Shown piece after piece: positions 36,779 to 45,842 of a stretch of DNA of 64,000 bases (its first letter is position 1; each line of letters opens with the position of its first letter). This DNA is from Faucicola osloensis_C (lineage in GTDB: Bacteria; Pseudomonadota; Gammaproteobacteria; Pseudomonadales; Moraxellaceae). The stretch covers positions 1 through 64,000 of the forward strand of contig JABAHL010000007.1 in the NCBI GenBank assembly GCA_019353055.1. The letters run 5' to 3'. Position numbers and translations under genes: made by a program. The notes under the pieces were generated by a model. It had not been told where the DNA came from. It saw nothing but the letters and a program-made list of their open reading frames with translations, and did no database searches.

Positions 36779-38164
36779 ATGAGATACCCAGTGTTGTTCA
36801 TGGTGTCATTAGCGAGTTGTAGCTTATTAATCGGGTGTAATAAGTCAGACACAGCAGCCCAGCAACAAAGTGGCGGCGGCGGTGCAGGAGCACAGGCGCA
36901 AATGCCACCCACAATAGTCAATGTACAGCCTGTAACATTCCAAACGATTCCACTTACCAAAGAGTTATCAGGTAAAGTTGTCGCCTATCAAGAAGCCACC
37001 GTTACGCCGCAAGTATCAGGTATTATTGACCGCCGGTTGTTTCGCGAAGGCACTTTTGTCAAACAAAATCAGCCGTTATATCAAATCAATACCGATAGCT
37101 ACACCAGTGTACTTGCCGGTAGTCGCGCAAGCCTTGATCAAAGTCTTGCCAGTGTCAATACCGCAAAAGCCAACTATAATAATGCCTTAGCGGTGCTAGA
37201 AACCCGCCAAGCCGAACTTGCGCTGGCTCAAACCAATTTAAACCGTCTAAAACAGCTACGTGGTACTGAAGCTATCTCCAGTCAAGAATATGACCAAGGG
37301 GCGACCGCCGTGCGTACCGCGCAAGCAGCGGTTAAAAATGCGCAGGCGCAAGTCGGGGTGGCACAAGCCAATATTGATGCTGCCCAAGCAGCGGCTCGCG
37401 GCGCACAACAATCAGTGAATAGCAACCAGCTCACCATGAGCCGTACTGTGGTTAAAGCGCCTATTAGTGGTATCACCAGTCGCTCAAATGTCAATGTCGG
37501 TGCGCTTGCCACCGCGGGCACGACGCAGATGGTAACCGTCTCGCAACTTAATCCAATTTATGTCGATATCAGTCAGTCAGCCGCCGAGTTATTGGCGCTT
37601 CGTCAGCAATTTGCGGCTGGTAAACTTAGCACACCGCGTACCGCACAGGTTCAGTTAAAGCTCGCTGATGGCTCAACCTACCCGATGGTGGGGCAACTTC
37701 GCTTCGAAGAAGCTAAAGTGGATAGTACCACAGGCACGGTTAATCTGCGTGCTGTATTTAGCAATGATAACTTTGTGCTGTTGCCAGGGATGATGGTGAA
37801 TGCCCAGTTGATTCAAGGTATTATCAATAATGCCGTATTATTGCCACAAAGTGCCATTAATCGTACAGCCAAAGGTGAATCAACCGTATATGTGGTTGAC
37901 GCCAATAATAAAATCCAAGTACGCCCAGTTACGGTTCAAGGCACGCACCAAGGTCAATGGATTGTCACTAGCGGTCTAAAACAAGGTGAGCAAGTGGTGA
38001 TGGTTGGTGGCGCCAAAGTCAAACCAGATCAGCAAGTCAAAGCCATGCCTTATGTGGCGTCTACACCAGCCTCAACCGCGGTACCGACCAATGCTTCTAC
38101 CACGACGACGACCAAAACGACCGTAACAAATAGCTCAACTACCGCCAAAACTGCGCAACCATAA
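36779..38164 (+). CDS. RND efflux periplasmic adaptor (membrane fusion) subunit
   Basis: 461 aa lipoprotein of the AcrA/MexA/AdeI group. Start at ATG 36779-36781 (MRYPVLFMVSLASCSLLIGC), giving a lipobox with Cys20; an upstream extension has no such signal. A Gly-rich tract is followed by a barrel/lipoyl part (GKVVAYQEATVTPQVSGIIDRRLFREGTFV), a long alpha-hairpin rich in Ala/Gln (about 105-200), the second lipoyl half (RTVVKAPISGITSRSNVNVG) and a C-terminal barrel; the last 40 residues are Thr/Ala-rich. It bridges the inner-membrane pump and the outer-membrane channel encoded next. Confidence 0.93.
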   Translation: MRYPVLFMVSLASCSLLIGCNKSDTAAQQQSGGGGAGAQAQMPPTIVNVQPVTFQTIPLTKELSGKVVAYQEATVTPQVSGIIDRRLFREGTFVKQNQPLYQINTDSYTSVLAGSRASLDQSLASVNTAKANYNNALAVLETRQAELALAQTNLNRLKQLRGTEAISSQEYDQGATAVRTAQAAVKNAQAQVGVAQANIDAAQAAARGAQQSVNSNQLTMSRTVVKAPISGITSRSNVNVGALATAGTTQMVTVSQLNPIYVDISQSAAELLALRQQFAAGKLSTPRTAQVQLKLADGSTYPMVGQLRFEEAKVDSTTGTVNLRAVFSNDNFVLLPGMMVNAQLIQGIINNAVLLPQSAINRTAKGESTVYVVDANNKIQVRPVTVQGTHQGQWIVTSGLKQGEQVVMVGGAKVKPDQQVKAMPYVASTPASTAVPTNASTTTTTKTTVTNSSTTAKTAQP

Positions 38165-38178
38165 GCACGGGAGATATC

Positions 38179-41100
38179 ATGTCACGCTTTTTTATTGATA
38201 GACCCATCTTTGCTTGGGTGATTGCCATGCTCATCATGCTGATGGGTATCTTAGCAATTTTTAAATTACCGATTGAGCAGTATCCACGTATTGCCCCACC
38301 TACCATTAGTATCTCAGCAACTTATCCAGGTGCCGCTGCCCAAACCATTGAAGACTCCGTCACGCAGGTGATTGAACAAAAAATGAAAGGGCTTGATGGA
38401 TTGATGTATATGTCCTCAAGTTCATCATCAAGTGGCGCTGCGCAAATTACCTTGACCTTTGAGAACGGGACAGATCCCGATACGGCACAAGTCCAAGTCC
38501 AAAACAAACTGCAATCTGCCATGAGTTCGCTGCCAGAGATGGTGCAGCGCATGGGGGTCAACGTCAATAAGTCCACGAGTGGCTTTTTGATGGTACTGGC
38601 GATGACATCTGAAGATGGCAGTATGGATCGTGCCGATATTGCCGATTATCTCAACTCCAACGTGGTTGACCAGATCAGCCGTGTCGAGGGTGTGGGTAAC
38701 GTCAACGTGTTTGGCTCTGCGTATGCCATGCGTATTTGGTTAGACCCTGAAAAACTTCGTACCTATGGCTTAATACCCTCGGATATCACCAGCGCAATTC
38801 AAGCGCAAAACGCGCAAGTATCAGCCGGTCAGCTAGGACAAACGCCGACTGACGAAGCCCGTCAAGCCATTAATGCCACAGTGACCGTGCAAAGTTACTT
38901 ACAAACCCCAGAGCAATTTCGTAATATTTTGCTTAAAAGTAATACAGATGGTGCGCAAATTCGCTTGGGTGATGTCGCCAAAGTGGAAATTGGTAGTGAA
39001 AGCTACAGCGAGATTGCCCGCTACAATGGCAAGGATGCGGCAGGTATCGGTATCTCACTGTCATCTGGCGCCAATGCTTTAAGCACACGTAACGCCGTAG
39101 AAGCCAAACTTAAAGAGCTTGAACCTAATTTTCCTGCGGGCTTAAAAGCCTCGGTTGCTTATGACACCACGCCATTTGTACGTTTGTCGATTGAGGAAGT
39201 AGTCAGAACACTTGCTGAAGCGATTGCGCTGGTATTTTTAGTGATGTTCTTGTTTTTACAAAGCTGGCGCGCAACGATTATTCCTACGTTGGCAGTACCT
39301 GTGGTAATACTGGGTACGTTTGGTATTTTGTACGCATTTGGCTATACCATCAATGTGTTGACGCTGTTTGCCATGGTGTTATCCATCGGTCTATTAGTCG
39401 ATGACGCGATTGTCGTGGTGGAAAACGTTGAGCGTTTGCTGGAAGAAAATCCAGACATGACGCCACTGGAAGCCACCCGTGAATCGATGCGCGAAATCAG
39501 TAAAGTGGTGATTGGTATTGCCTTGATTTTGTCGGCGGTATTTTTACCGATGGCATTCTTTGGCGGCTCAACTGGGGTGATTTATCGCCAGTTCTCCGTG
39601 ACGCTTATCAGCAGTATGGTACTATCCGCCTTAGTTGCGTTGATTTTCACCCCTGCCCTATGTGCGACTATCCTCAAACGCACTAAAGCCCATGACAAAC
39701 ACAGCGAGCATCAGACCGGTTTCTTTGGCGCATTTAACCGTATGTTTATGCGTCTGAGTAAAGGCTATGAAAAATTTGTGGGTCGCAGTATCAAAATGCG
39801 CTGGCTGTATATGATACCTTATGCCTTGGTGATTGCGGCATTGGTGTTCTTATTTACCCGTATTCCAAGTTCGTTTATCCCCGAAGAAGACCAAGGTATG
39901 CTAATGACATTGGTGCAGCTGCCTGCTGGTAGTACCCAAAATCAAACGCAAGCGGTTATCGAAAAGGTCAACGCCTATTATAAAACCCAAGAAAAAGACC
40001 TTGTGCAGTCTGTATTTACGATCAATGGCTTTAGTTTTGCCGGTGAAGGACAAAATATGGGATTGGCATTTGTGCGCTTAAAAGATTGGGATGAACGCCC
40101 TGGTAAAGAAAATACCGCGCAATCGATTGCCGAACGTGCCATGGGTTATTTTATGACCCAAGTGAATGAAGCCCAAGTATATGCCATTGCACCGCCTGCA
40201 ATTCAAGGTTTGGGTACGGCAACGGGTTTTGATCTGCAGCTACAAGACTCAGGCAACCTAGGTCACGAAGGCTTGCTGCAAGCCCGTAACATGCTACTGG
40301 GCATGGCGGCGCAAAATAAACAAGTCAGTGGCGTGCGTCCAAATGGACAAGAAGATTCACCCCAATACAAAGTCAACGTCAACTATGATGCTGCTGCGGC
40401 TATGGGTGTCGCGCCGAGCGTGATTAACAGTGTTCTTAGTACCGCTTGGGGTAGTAGCTACGTCAATGACTTTATGGATCGTGGTCGTATCAAAAAAGTG
40501 TATATGCAAGGTGAAGCTGAGAGCCGTACCACCCCAGAGGACATCAACAAATGGTATGTACGTAACAGTGACAATCAGATGATTCCGTTTAGCTCATTTG
40601 CCACTGGTGAATGGCAGTATGGTTCGCCTACGCTAACGCGTTATAACAGCTTGTCATCGATGAACTTACAAGGTAACGCAGCGCCAGGACTTAGTACCGG
40701 TCAAGCGATGACTGCGATGGAACAAATGATTGCCAAACTGCCAAAAGGCATCAGTTATGAATGGACAGGTTTATCATTAGAAGAGAAAAAATCTGGCGCC
40801 CAAGCACCTATGCTGTACGCGATTTCGATTTTAGTGGTGTTCTTATGTTTAGCTGCGCTGTATGAAAGCTGGTCAATTCCCTTTGCAGTGCTGCTTGTTG
40901 TGCCACTTGGGGTATTAGGTGCTGCGCTGTTTACCGGTTTACGTGGGCTTTCAAACGATATTTATTTGCAAGTGGGTCTGCTGACCGTTGTGGGTTTATC
41001 AGCCAAAAATGCCATTTTGATTATTGAATTTGCCAAAGAACGACAAGATTTGGGACATAGTCTATATGACTCGGTTACGGTCGCTGCTCGCCAACGCTTA

Positions 41101-41442
41101 CGTCCGATTATCATGACATCATTGGCGTTTGGTATTGGTGTAGTACCCTTATTCTTGGCAACAGGCGCAGGCTCAGGTAGCCAAAATGCGATTGGTACAA
41201 GTGTGTTAGGCGGCGTGGTCAGTGCAACTATCTTGGGGGTGTTCTTTATCCCAATGTTCTATGTGTGGATACGCTCACTGATTAAAGGTAACAAACCGCA
41301 TGACCCCAATGATGGTAATGATGGTGACTTACAACCCGTATCACCTTACTCGCCTAATCCTGCTGAACCTGTCGCTGTCACTCAGCCCACGCAGGTGAGT
41401 ATCTACAAGCCTGATGACAGTTCACAATCCAACCATCAATAA
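38179..41442 (+). CDS. HAE1-type RND multidrug efflux pump permease
   Basis: 1087 aa AcrB/MexB/AdeJ-type trimeric proton antiporter: 12 membrane helices and two large periplasmic loops. Starts MSRFFIDRPIFAWVIAM. Proton-relay residues are in helix 4 (SIGLLVDDAIVVVENVER, two adjacent Asp) and helix 10 (VGLSAKNAILIIEFAK, Lys). Phe/Tyr-rich binding-pocket region around PEEDQGMLMTLVQLPAG. The cytoplasmic C-terminal tail (about 55 residues) is acidic and Pro-rich, longer than in AcrB. 14 bp after the adaptor gene. Confidence 0.95.
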   Translation: MSRFFIDRPIFAWVIAMLIMLMGILAIFKLPIEQYPRIAPPTISISATYPGAAAQTIEDSVTQVIEQKMKGLDGLMYMSSSSSSSGAAQITLTFENGTDPDTAQVQVQNKLQSAMSSLPEMVQRMGVNVNKSTSGFLMVLAMTSEDGSMDRADIADYLNSNVVDQISRVEGVGNVNVFGSAYAMRIWLDPEKLRTYGLIPSDITSAIQAQNAQVSAGQLGQTPTDEARQAINATVTVQSYLQTPEQFRNILLKSNTDGAQIRLGDVAKVEIGSESYSEIARYNGKDAAGIGISLSSGANALSTRNAVEAKLKELEPNFPAGLKASVAYDTTPFVRLSIEEVVRTLAEAIALVFLVMFLFLQSWRATIIPTLAVPVVILGTFGILYAFGYTINVLTLFAMVLSIGLLVDDAIVVVENVERLLEENPDMTPLEATRESMREISKVVIGIALILSAVFLPMAFFGGSTGVIYRQFSVTLISSMVLSALVALIFTPALCATILKRTKAHDKHSEHQTGFFGAFNRMFMRLSKGYEKFVGRSIKMRWLYMIPYALVIAALVFLFTRIPSSFIPEEDQGMLMTLVQLPAGSTQNQTQAVIEKVNAYYKTQEKDLVQSVFTINGFSFAGEGQNMGLAFVRLKDWDERPGKENTAQSIAERAMGYFMTQVNEAQVYAIAPPAIQGLGTATGFDLQLQDSGNLGHEGLLQARNMLLGMAAQNKQVSGVRPNGQEDSPQYKVNVNYDAAAAMGVAPSVINSVLSTAWGSSYVNDFMDRGRIKKVYMQGEAESRTTPEDINKWYVRNSDNQMIPFSSFATGEWQYGSPTLTRYNSLSSMNLQGNAAPGLSTGQAMTAMEQMIAKLPKGISYEWTGLSLEEKKSGAQAPMLYAISILVVFLCLAALYESWSIPFAVLLVVPLGVLGAALFTGLRGLSNDIYLQVGLLTVVGLSAKNAILIIEFAKERQDLGHSLYDSVTVAARQRLRPIIMTSLAFGIGVVPLFLATGAGSGSQNAIGTSVLGGVVSATILGVFFIPMFYVWIRSLIKGNKPHDPNDGNDGDLQPVSPYSPNPAEPVAVTQPTQVSIYKPDDSSQSNHQ

Positions 41443-41518
41443 GACATAAATGGGTAAACATTTTACCCATTTAATTTTTTACAATAACAAACACATTATG
41501 TTTATACAGGTAAGTTAT

Positions 41519-43111
41519 ATGGATTCTACCTTTCGCCTAGTGCCCCTGACCGCTATAGTAGCCACCCTACTATCGCTCACCGCTTGTCAAACGATTCCAA
41601 AAGCCAAAACTGAGCCTGTCGTGGCGCAGCCGCATATCGCAATTAATCAGCCTTATGAGACCTACGACAATCAGACCGTCAGCGGCACCAATCAGCCGAG
41701 CATCGCGTCTCAGCGTTGGCAGGACTTTTATAGTGATGCTAAGCTAAAACAACTGATTCAGTTGGGGTTAGACAATAACAAAGACATCAGTGCCACGATT
41801 TTAGCGATTCAAAAAGCCCGCGCACAATACCAAATCCAAGATATCGCCGATGTGCCCACTATCAATAGTTCTGGCTCATATTCTTACGGTGCGACAAACT
41901 CAAGAGACGCGAATCCTAGTAGTACTTATAATGTCGGTCTGGCAATGTCAAGTTACGAGTTTGACTTTTGGGGACGTATTGCGAGCCTTAAAGATGCCGC
42001 TTTACAAAATTATCTTGCCACCACTGCTGCCAAAGATGCCGCGCAAATTAGCTTGATTAGTAACATTGCGCAAAGCTATGTGGCATACAGCTATAATTTG
42101 GCACAACTGCAACTTGCCAAACAAACCTTAGCCACGCGCCAAGATTCGCTTCGCATTAACCAGCTGCGTTTTAAAGCAGGTCTTGATTCACAGCTAACTA
42201 GCGTACAGGCCCAAGCGGCAGTTGAAGCTGCCAAAGTGTCTATCGCCCAAGCACAAACCAATTTGTTGACCAACCAAAATGCCCTACGCTACCTAGTAGG
42301 CGCCCCTGTGGATAATAGCCTACTACCCGCTGCGGGCATTAGTAGCATCACCAATAATCGTATTTTTGGCACGGGCTTACCCAGTGATTTGTTATTGTAT
42401 CGTCCTGATTTGCGTCAAGCGGAATATAACTTAAAAGCCGCAGGGGCAAATATTAACGCCGCGCGCGCTGCGTTTTATCCAACCATTAGCTTATCCGGCA
42501 ATGTGGGTGCTGCCAGTTCAAGCTTAGGCGATTTGTTTAAAACAGGCGCGTTTAGCTGGGGTTTTGGACCGAGTTTGAGCTTGCCGATTTTTGATGCAGG
42601 TCTACGTAAGGCCAACTATCAAGTGAGTGAAATCGAGCAACAACAAGCGCTAAATACTTATGAAAAAGCGATTCAAACCGCTTTTAAAGAAGTCAATGAC
42701 GTATTTGCCAATCGCGCAACGTTAAATCAGCAGTTGGCCGCGTACAACCAGTCGCTCGCTGCCAACCAAAAATACTATCAAATTGTTCAAGCCCGTTTCA
42801 AAGCAGGTTTAGACAATTATTTGGGCGTATTAGATGCACAGCGTTCGATTTATAGCAGCCAACAAAGTATTCTAAATACCAAGCAGTCGCAATTGCTCAG
42901 TCAAATCCAGCTATACCAAGTTTTAGGTGGCGGGGTGAGTCGCGATGTACCACTTGACACACCCACAGAAAAACATACGAATTTCAGCACCAAGTTGTCA
43001 CAGATTACTAATAATGCCCAGCAAAAAATTACTGATGCAGCCAATCAACCTGCCGAAGTGAGCACTAAAACGACCTCAACCACGACCACTACAACCACAG
43101 TCCAACCCTAA
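41519..43111 (+). CDS. Efflux outer-membrane channel, OprM/AdeK (NodT) family lipoprotein
   Basis: 530 aa. Starts at ATG 41519-41521 (MDSTFRLVPLTAIVATLLSLTAC) with lipobox LTAC. Two repeats of the outer-membrane efflux fold: first around ISATILAIQKARAQYQIQ and GLAMSSYEFDFWGRI, second around LLLYRPDLRQAEYNLKAAGANINAARAAFYP and FGPSLSLPIFDAGLRKANY. The C-terminus is Thr-rich and repetitive (TTSTTTTTTTV). Completes the tripartite pump; 76 bp after the permease gene. Confidence 0.93.
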   Translation: MDSTFRLVPLTAIVATLLSLTACQTIPKAKTEPVVAQPHIAINQPYETYDNQTVSGTNQPSIASQRWQDFYSDAKLKQLIQLGLDNNKDISATILAIQKARAQYQIQDIADVPTINSSGSYSYGATNSRDANPSSTYNVGLAMSSYEFDFWGRIASLKDAALQNYLATTAAKDAAQISLISNIAQSYVAYSYNLAQLQLAKQTLATRQDSLRINQLRFKAGLDSQLTSVQAQAAVEAAKVSIAQAQTNLLTNQNALRYLVGAPVDNSLLPAAGISSITNNRIFGTGLPSDLLLYRPDLRQAEYNLKAAGANINAARAAFYPTISLSGNVGAASSSLGDLFKTGAFSWGFGPSLSLPIFDAGLRKANYQVSEIEQQQALNTYEKAIQTAFKEVNDVFANRATLNQQLAAYNQSLAANQKYYQIVQARFKAGLDNYLGVLDAQRSIYSSQQSILNTKQSQLLSQIQLYQVLGGGVSRDVPLDTPTEKHTNFSTKLSQITNNAQQKITDAANQPAEVSTKTTSTTTTTTTVQP

Positions 43112-43169
43112 TACATTAGACCTAGCTCATTAGAGCTAGTGCATTAGATTAGCCGTAAGCTGTTATAGT

Positions 43170-43197
43170 AAAAAACCCACATCACTGTGGGTTTTTT
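43170..43197. terminator. Bidirectional terminator after the efflux operon
   Basis: AAAAACCCACA (43171-43181) and TGTGGGTTTTT (43186-43196) form an 11-bp stem with a 4-nt loop and A/T tails on both strands, between two convergent genes. Confidence 0.85.
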
Positions 43198-43224
43198 ATG
43201 GGTTTTTTACTATAAATGGCTGTT

Positions 43225-43845
43225 TTAAAAAGCATAACTGGCGATGCCATGTGCGATGAGTTTTCCTTCATCATTGACCAACATCATCCGCGTGGTGCAG
43301 CCTTTGCGTCCCATACGCATCACTTCGGCTGTGACCATAAACTCATGACCGCGCCCAGGGGCTAGATAATCAACACGCAAATCAACGGTTGCCATGCGTT
43401 TGATTTTTTTGGTCTGCTCTTCAAATGTGCCTTGGTCACGACGATAGATTTCCAGCATGCCTTCAAGCCCGCCTATGGTATCTAATAGCGTCGCCGTCAT
43501 ACCGCCATGCAAAATCTCAAAATTTGGATTGCCGATGAGGGCTGGATTGGACTTGACCTTGCCATATGCTTTGCCATCTTCATAATGATAGGTAGTAAAG
43601 GTATGCGCCACAAATGGGCTTTGCGACATGATGCTGGCGAGCTGCTGCCCTAGCACATCAATACTAGGTTTGCTGATGGCGTGATGCTCACTGTCTTCAT
43701 TGAGCTGCAGTTGCGACTCGTTTGCCAAATCAGAATGCTCGTCATTTTCTTTAGACATTGTGTCAGTCATATTAGTGCTGTCAGTCGATGACTGAGCGGC
43801 TAATTGATTGGCATTTACAGGGTTTAAACTCACGGCGCCCTCCAT
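43225..43845 (-). CDS. PaaI-type hotdog-fold thioesterase
   Basis: 206 aa. The hotdog domain covers about 70-205: NPNFEILHGGMTATLLDTIGG (catalytic His-Gly-Gly and active-site Asp), MATVDLRVDYLAPGRG, then the strands ending LIAHGIASYAF. About 65 N-terminal residues are acidic, low-complexity and not part of the family. Start uncertain: ATG at 43845 or GTG at 43833, the latter with GGAGG at ideal distance. Acyl-CoA substrate unknown. Confidence 0.82.
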   Translation of the reverse strand: MEGAVSLNPVNANQLAAQSSTDSTNMTDTMSKENDEHSDLANESQLQLNEDSEHHAISKPSIDVLGQQLASIMSQSPFVAHTFTTYHYEDGKAYGKVKSNPALIGNPNFEILHGGMTATLLDTIGGLEGMLEIYRRDQGTFEEQTKKIKRMATVDLRVDYLAPGRGHEFMVTAEVMRMGRKGCTTRMMLVNDEGKLIAHGIASYAF

Positions 43846-43983
43846 GCGTAAGTAGATTGTGGTAAGATGACTTTTTAAAAAATTATCATTCTAGCAAATT
43901 TTGCTTATTTATCCTTATACAATTTCTGCGTTACTTGATAACGTTATTTGATAATAAGTGTCACTCGATAATAAGAGGTCTTC

Positions 43984-44988
43984 ATGAGTTATATTTTTAA
44001 TCGTTCATTCCCCAATACTCGCTTACGTCGCCTACGTTACAACGATAATATCCGCGCCATGGTGCAAGAAACCAGCATTGAACCCAAGCATCTGATTGCG
44101 CCCGTGTTTGTCATTGAGGGTAAACAGCAGCGCCAAGCCGTGGCAAGCATGCCAGGCGTTGAGCGTTTGAGCGTGGACTTGCTAATCGAGTATGCTAAGC
44201 AACTACTCAGTCTAGGCGTCACCACCATTGATTTATTCCCTGTCATTAGCCCAAGCCTTAAATCGCTACAGGCTGAACACGCCTATGATGAGAACGGTCT
44301 TGCCTGCACCGCTATCAAAGCAATTAAAAATGCCTTACCTGAGATGGTGGTGATGACTGATGTGGCACTCGACCCGTATACCAGTCATGGTCAAGACGGT
44401 ATTGTCGATGACAATGGCTACGTACTCAATGACATCACCGTTGACATCCTCGCCAAACAAGCCCTGAGCCATGCCCGTGCAGGCGCGGATATCATCTCAC
44501 CAAGCGATATGATGGATGGTCGTATTGCCGCGCTTCGTCAAGCATTGGATGGAGAAAATTTTATTAATACCGCCATTATGGCGTATTCTGCCAAATACGC
44601 GTCTGCGTATTATGGACCGTTTCGGGATGCCGTCGGCAGCGCAGGCAACCTTAAAGGCGGACACAAAAAACAATACCAAATGGATTTTGGTAATCGCGCC
44701 GAAGCTCTGCATGAAGTCGCCCTCGACATCCAAGAAGGCGCTGACATGGTAATGGTAAAACCAGGTCAGCCTTATCTTGATTTGGTACGCGAGGTCAAAG
44801 ACACGTTTGGCGTGCCAACTTATGCCTATCAAGTATCAGGTGAATATGCCATGCACATGGCAGCGATACAAAACGGCTGGTTAAGCGAGGACGTTATTTT
44901 GGAATTACTGTTAGGGTTTCGCCGTGCAGGTGCCGACGGTATCTTAACTTATTTTGCAATGACAGCCGCCAAGCAGCTCAATCAATAA
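43984..44988 (+). CDS. hemB: Delta-aminolevulinic acid dehydratase (porphobilinogen synthase)
   Basis: 334 aa heme-biosynthesis enzyme condensing two 5-aminolevulinate to porphobilinogen. Motifs: LIAPVFVIEGK, GADIISPSDMMDGRI, first Schiff-base Lys in MAYSAKYASAYYGPFRDA, second in GADMVMVKPGQPYLD, and YQVSGEYAM. GAGGTCTTC ribosome site just before the ATG. Followed by a terminator. Confidence 0.97.
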   Translation: MSYIFNRSFPNTRLRRLRYNDNIRAMVQETSIEPKHLIAPVFVIEGKQQRQAVASMPGVERLSVDLLIEYAKQLLSLGVTTIDLFPVISPSLKSLQAEHAYDENGLACTAIKAIKNALPEMVVMTDVALDPYTSHGQDGIVDDNGYVLNDITVDILAKQALSHARAGADIISPSDMMDGRIAALRQALDGENFINTAIMAYSAKYASAYYGPFRDAVGSAGNLKGGHKKQYQMDFGNRAEALHEVALDIQEGADMVMVKPGQPYLDLVREVKDTFGVPTYAYQVSGEYAMHMAAIQNGWLSEDVILELLLGFRRAGADGILTYFAMTAAKQLNQ

Positions 44989-45012
44989 TGTTCTAAAGTT
45001 TGATTAAAACTA

Positions 45013-45051
45013 AAGGCGACACTGGTTTATCAATCAGTGTCGCCTTTTTTT
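45013..45051 (+). terminator. hemB terminator
   Basis: AGGCGACACTG (45014-45024) pairs with CAGTGTCGCCT (45035-45045) around a 10-nt loop, then a T7 tract. 25 bp after hemB. Confidence 0.88.
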
Positions 45052-45419
45052 GATGTTACATTTATTAACTTAAAAGCATCGAGCGCTATAACGAGCCCTA
45101 TAAAAACTTACTTAATGTCATAGAGAATAACAAATCTGTTAACTTTAATTATTTTTTTACCCATTTATTTACTAAATAGTAACTTAGTTTATCCTTCAAC
45201 TTCATGCACAATAAACTAAAGCAAAAATATACACTTTTATTTACCCCTATTGACTAAGCTTACTAATTTTGGACGAGCCTTTTTTGGCGGCATTTTTAGC
45301 GTTTTGCAATAATAGATTACTTTTTGGCATTAAATTTTTGAAAAAAATAAGCAGGTAATGGGGTTAATAATAAATAAAAGACGAGAGTGGTATCTGCTAG
45401 CTGATTAATCGAGGATAAG
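45052..45419. promoter_or_regulatory. Intergenic region upstream of a small membrane protein
   Basis: About 370 bp, strongly AT-rich, no gene. Should hold the promoter of the small gene at 45420. I see no repeats or recognisable regulator site. Confidence 0.35.
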
Positions 45420-45635
45420 ATGATGAGTAATGAACCAATTTCTAATAGTTCGATTTCTAATAGCCCAATCAAAAACGCCATGATGGCAGTGGCTATGATG
45501 TCATTCTTGGCACTCAGCTTTAAACTGTCAGGCGATTTGACAACGGATACTCAGCCATCGATAAGTCCGACTGACGCGGTCGTTAGTACCTTAAATCAGC
45601 CGAGCCAACAGGTAGTATTGTCTACCCATAATTAA
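45420..45635 (+). CDS. Small hypothetical membrane or secreted protein
   Basis: 71 aa. GAGGATAAG ribosome site directly before two consecutive ATGs. Ser/Asn-rich N-terminus with a repeated Ile-Ser-Asn-Ser phrase, one hydrophobic segment at about 20-36 (AMMAVAMMSFLALSFKLS), then a Ser/Thr/Gln-rich tail that would be outside the membrane. A terminator hairpin 27 bp downstream supports a real transcription unit. No family recognised. Confidence 0.5.
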   Translation: MMSNEPISNSSISNSPIKNAMMAVAMMSFLALSFKLSGDLTTDTQPSISPTDAVVSTLNQPSQQVVLSTHN

Positions 45636-45659
45636 TATATTGTTATTAGTTCAATTGAT

Positions 45660-45689
45660 AGAAGATGCGATGCCGCATCTTTTTTTTAT
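45660..45689 (+). terminator. Terminator after the small membrane protein gene
   Basis: AAGATGCG (45662-45669) and CGCATCTT (45674-45681), 4-nt loop, running into a T tract. Lies between the small gene and the helicase promoter. Confidence 0.8.
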
Positions 45690-45842
45690 ACCAGTCATTG
45701 ATAACCAATGGCTTATCGATTATTGCACAAGTTATTTCTCAAAATTTTACTGCCAACTATGTCCTTATCTTTTGCGCTTTAGACTATAATAGTCGATTGT
45801 CCATTTTTTACTGAGCAACTTTTATTAACGGTGGAAGCGACT

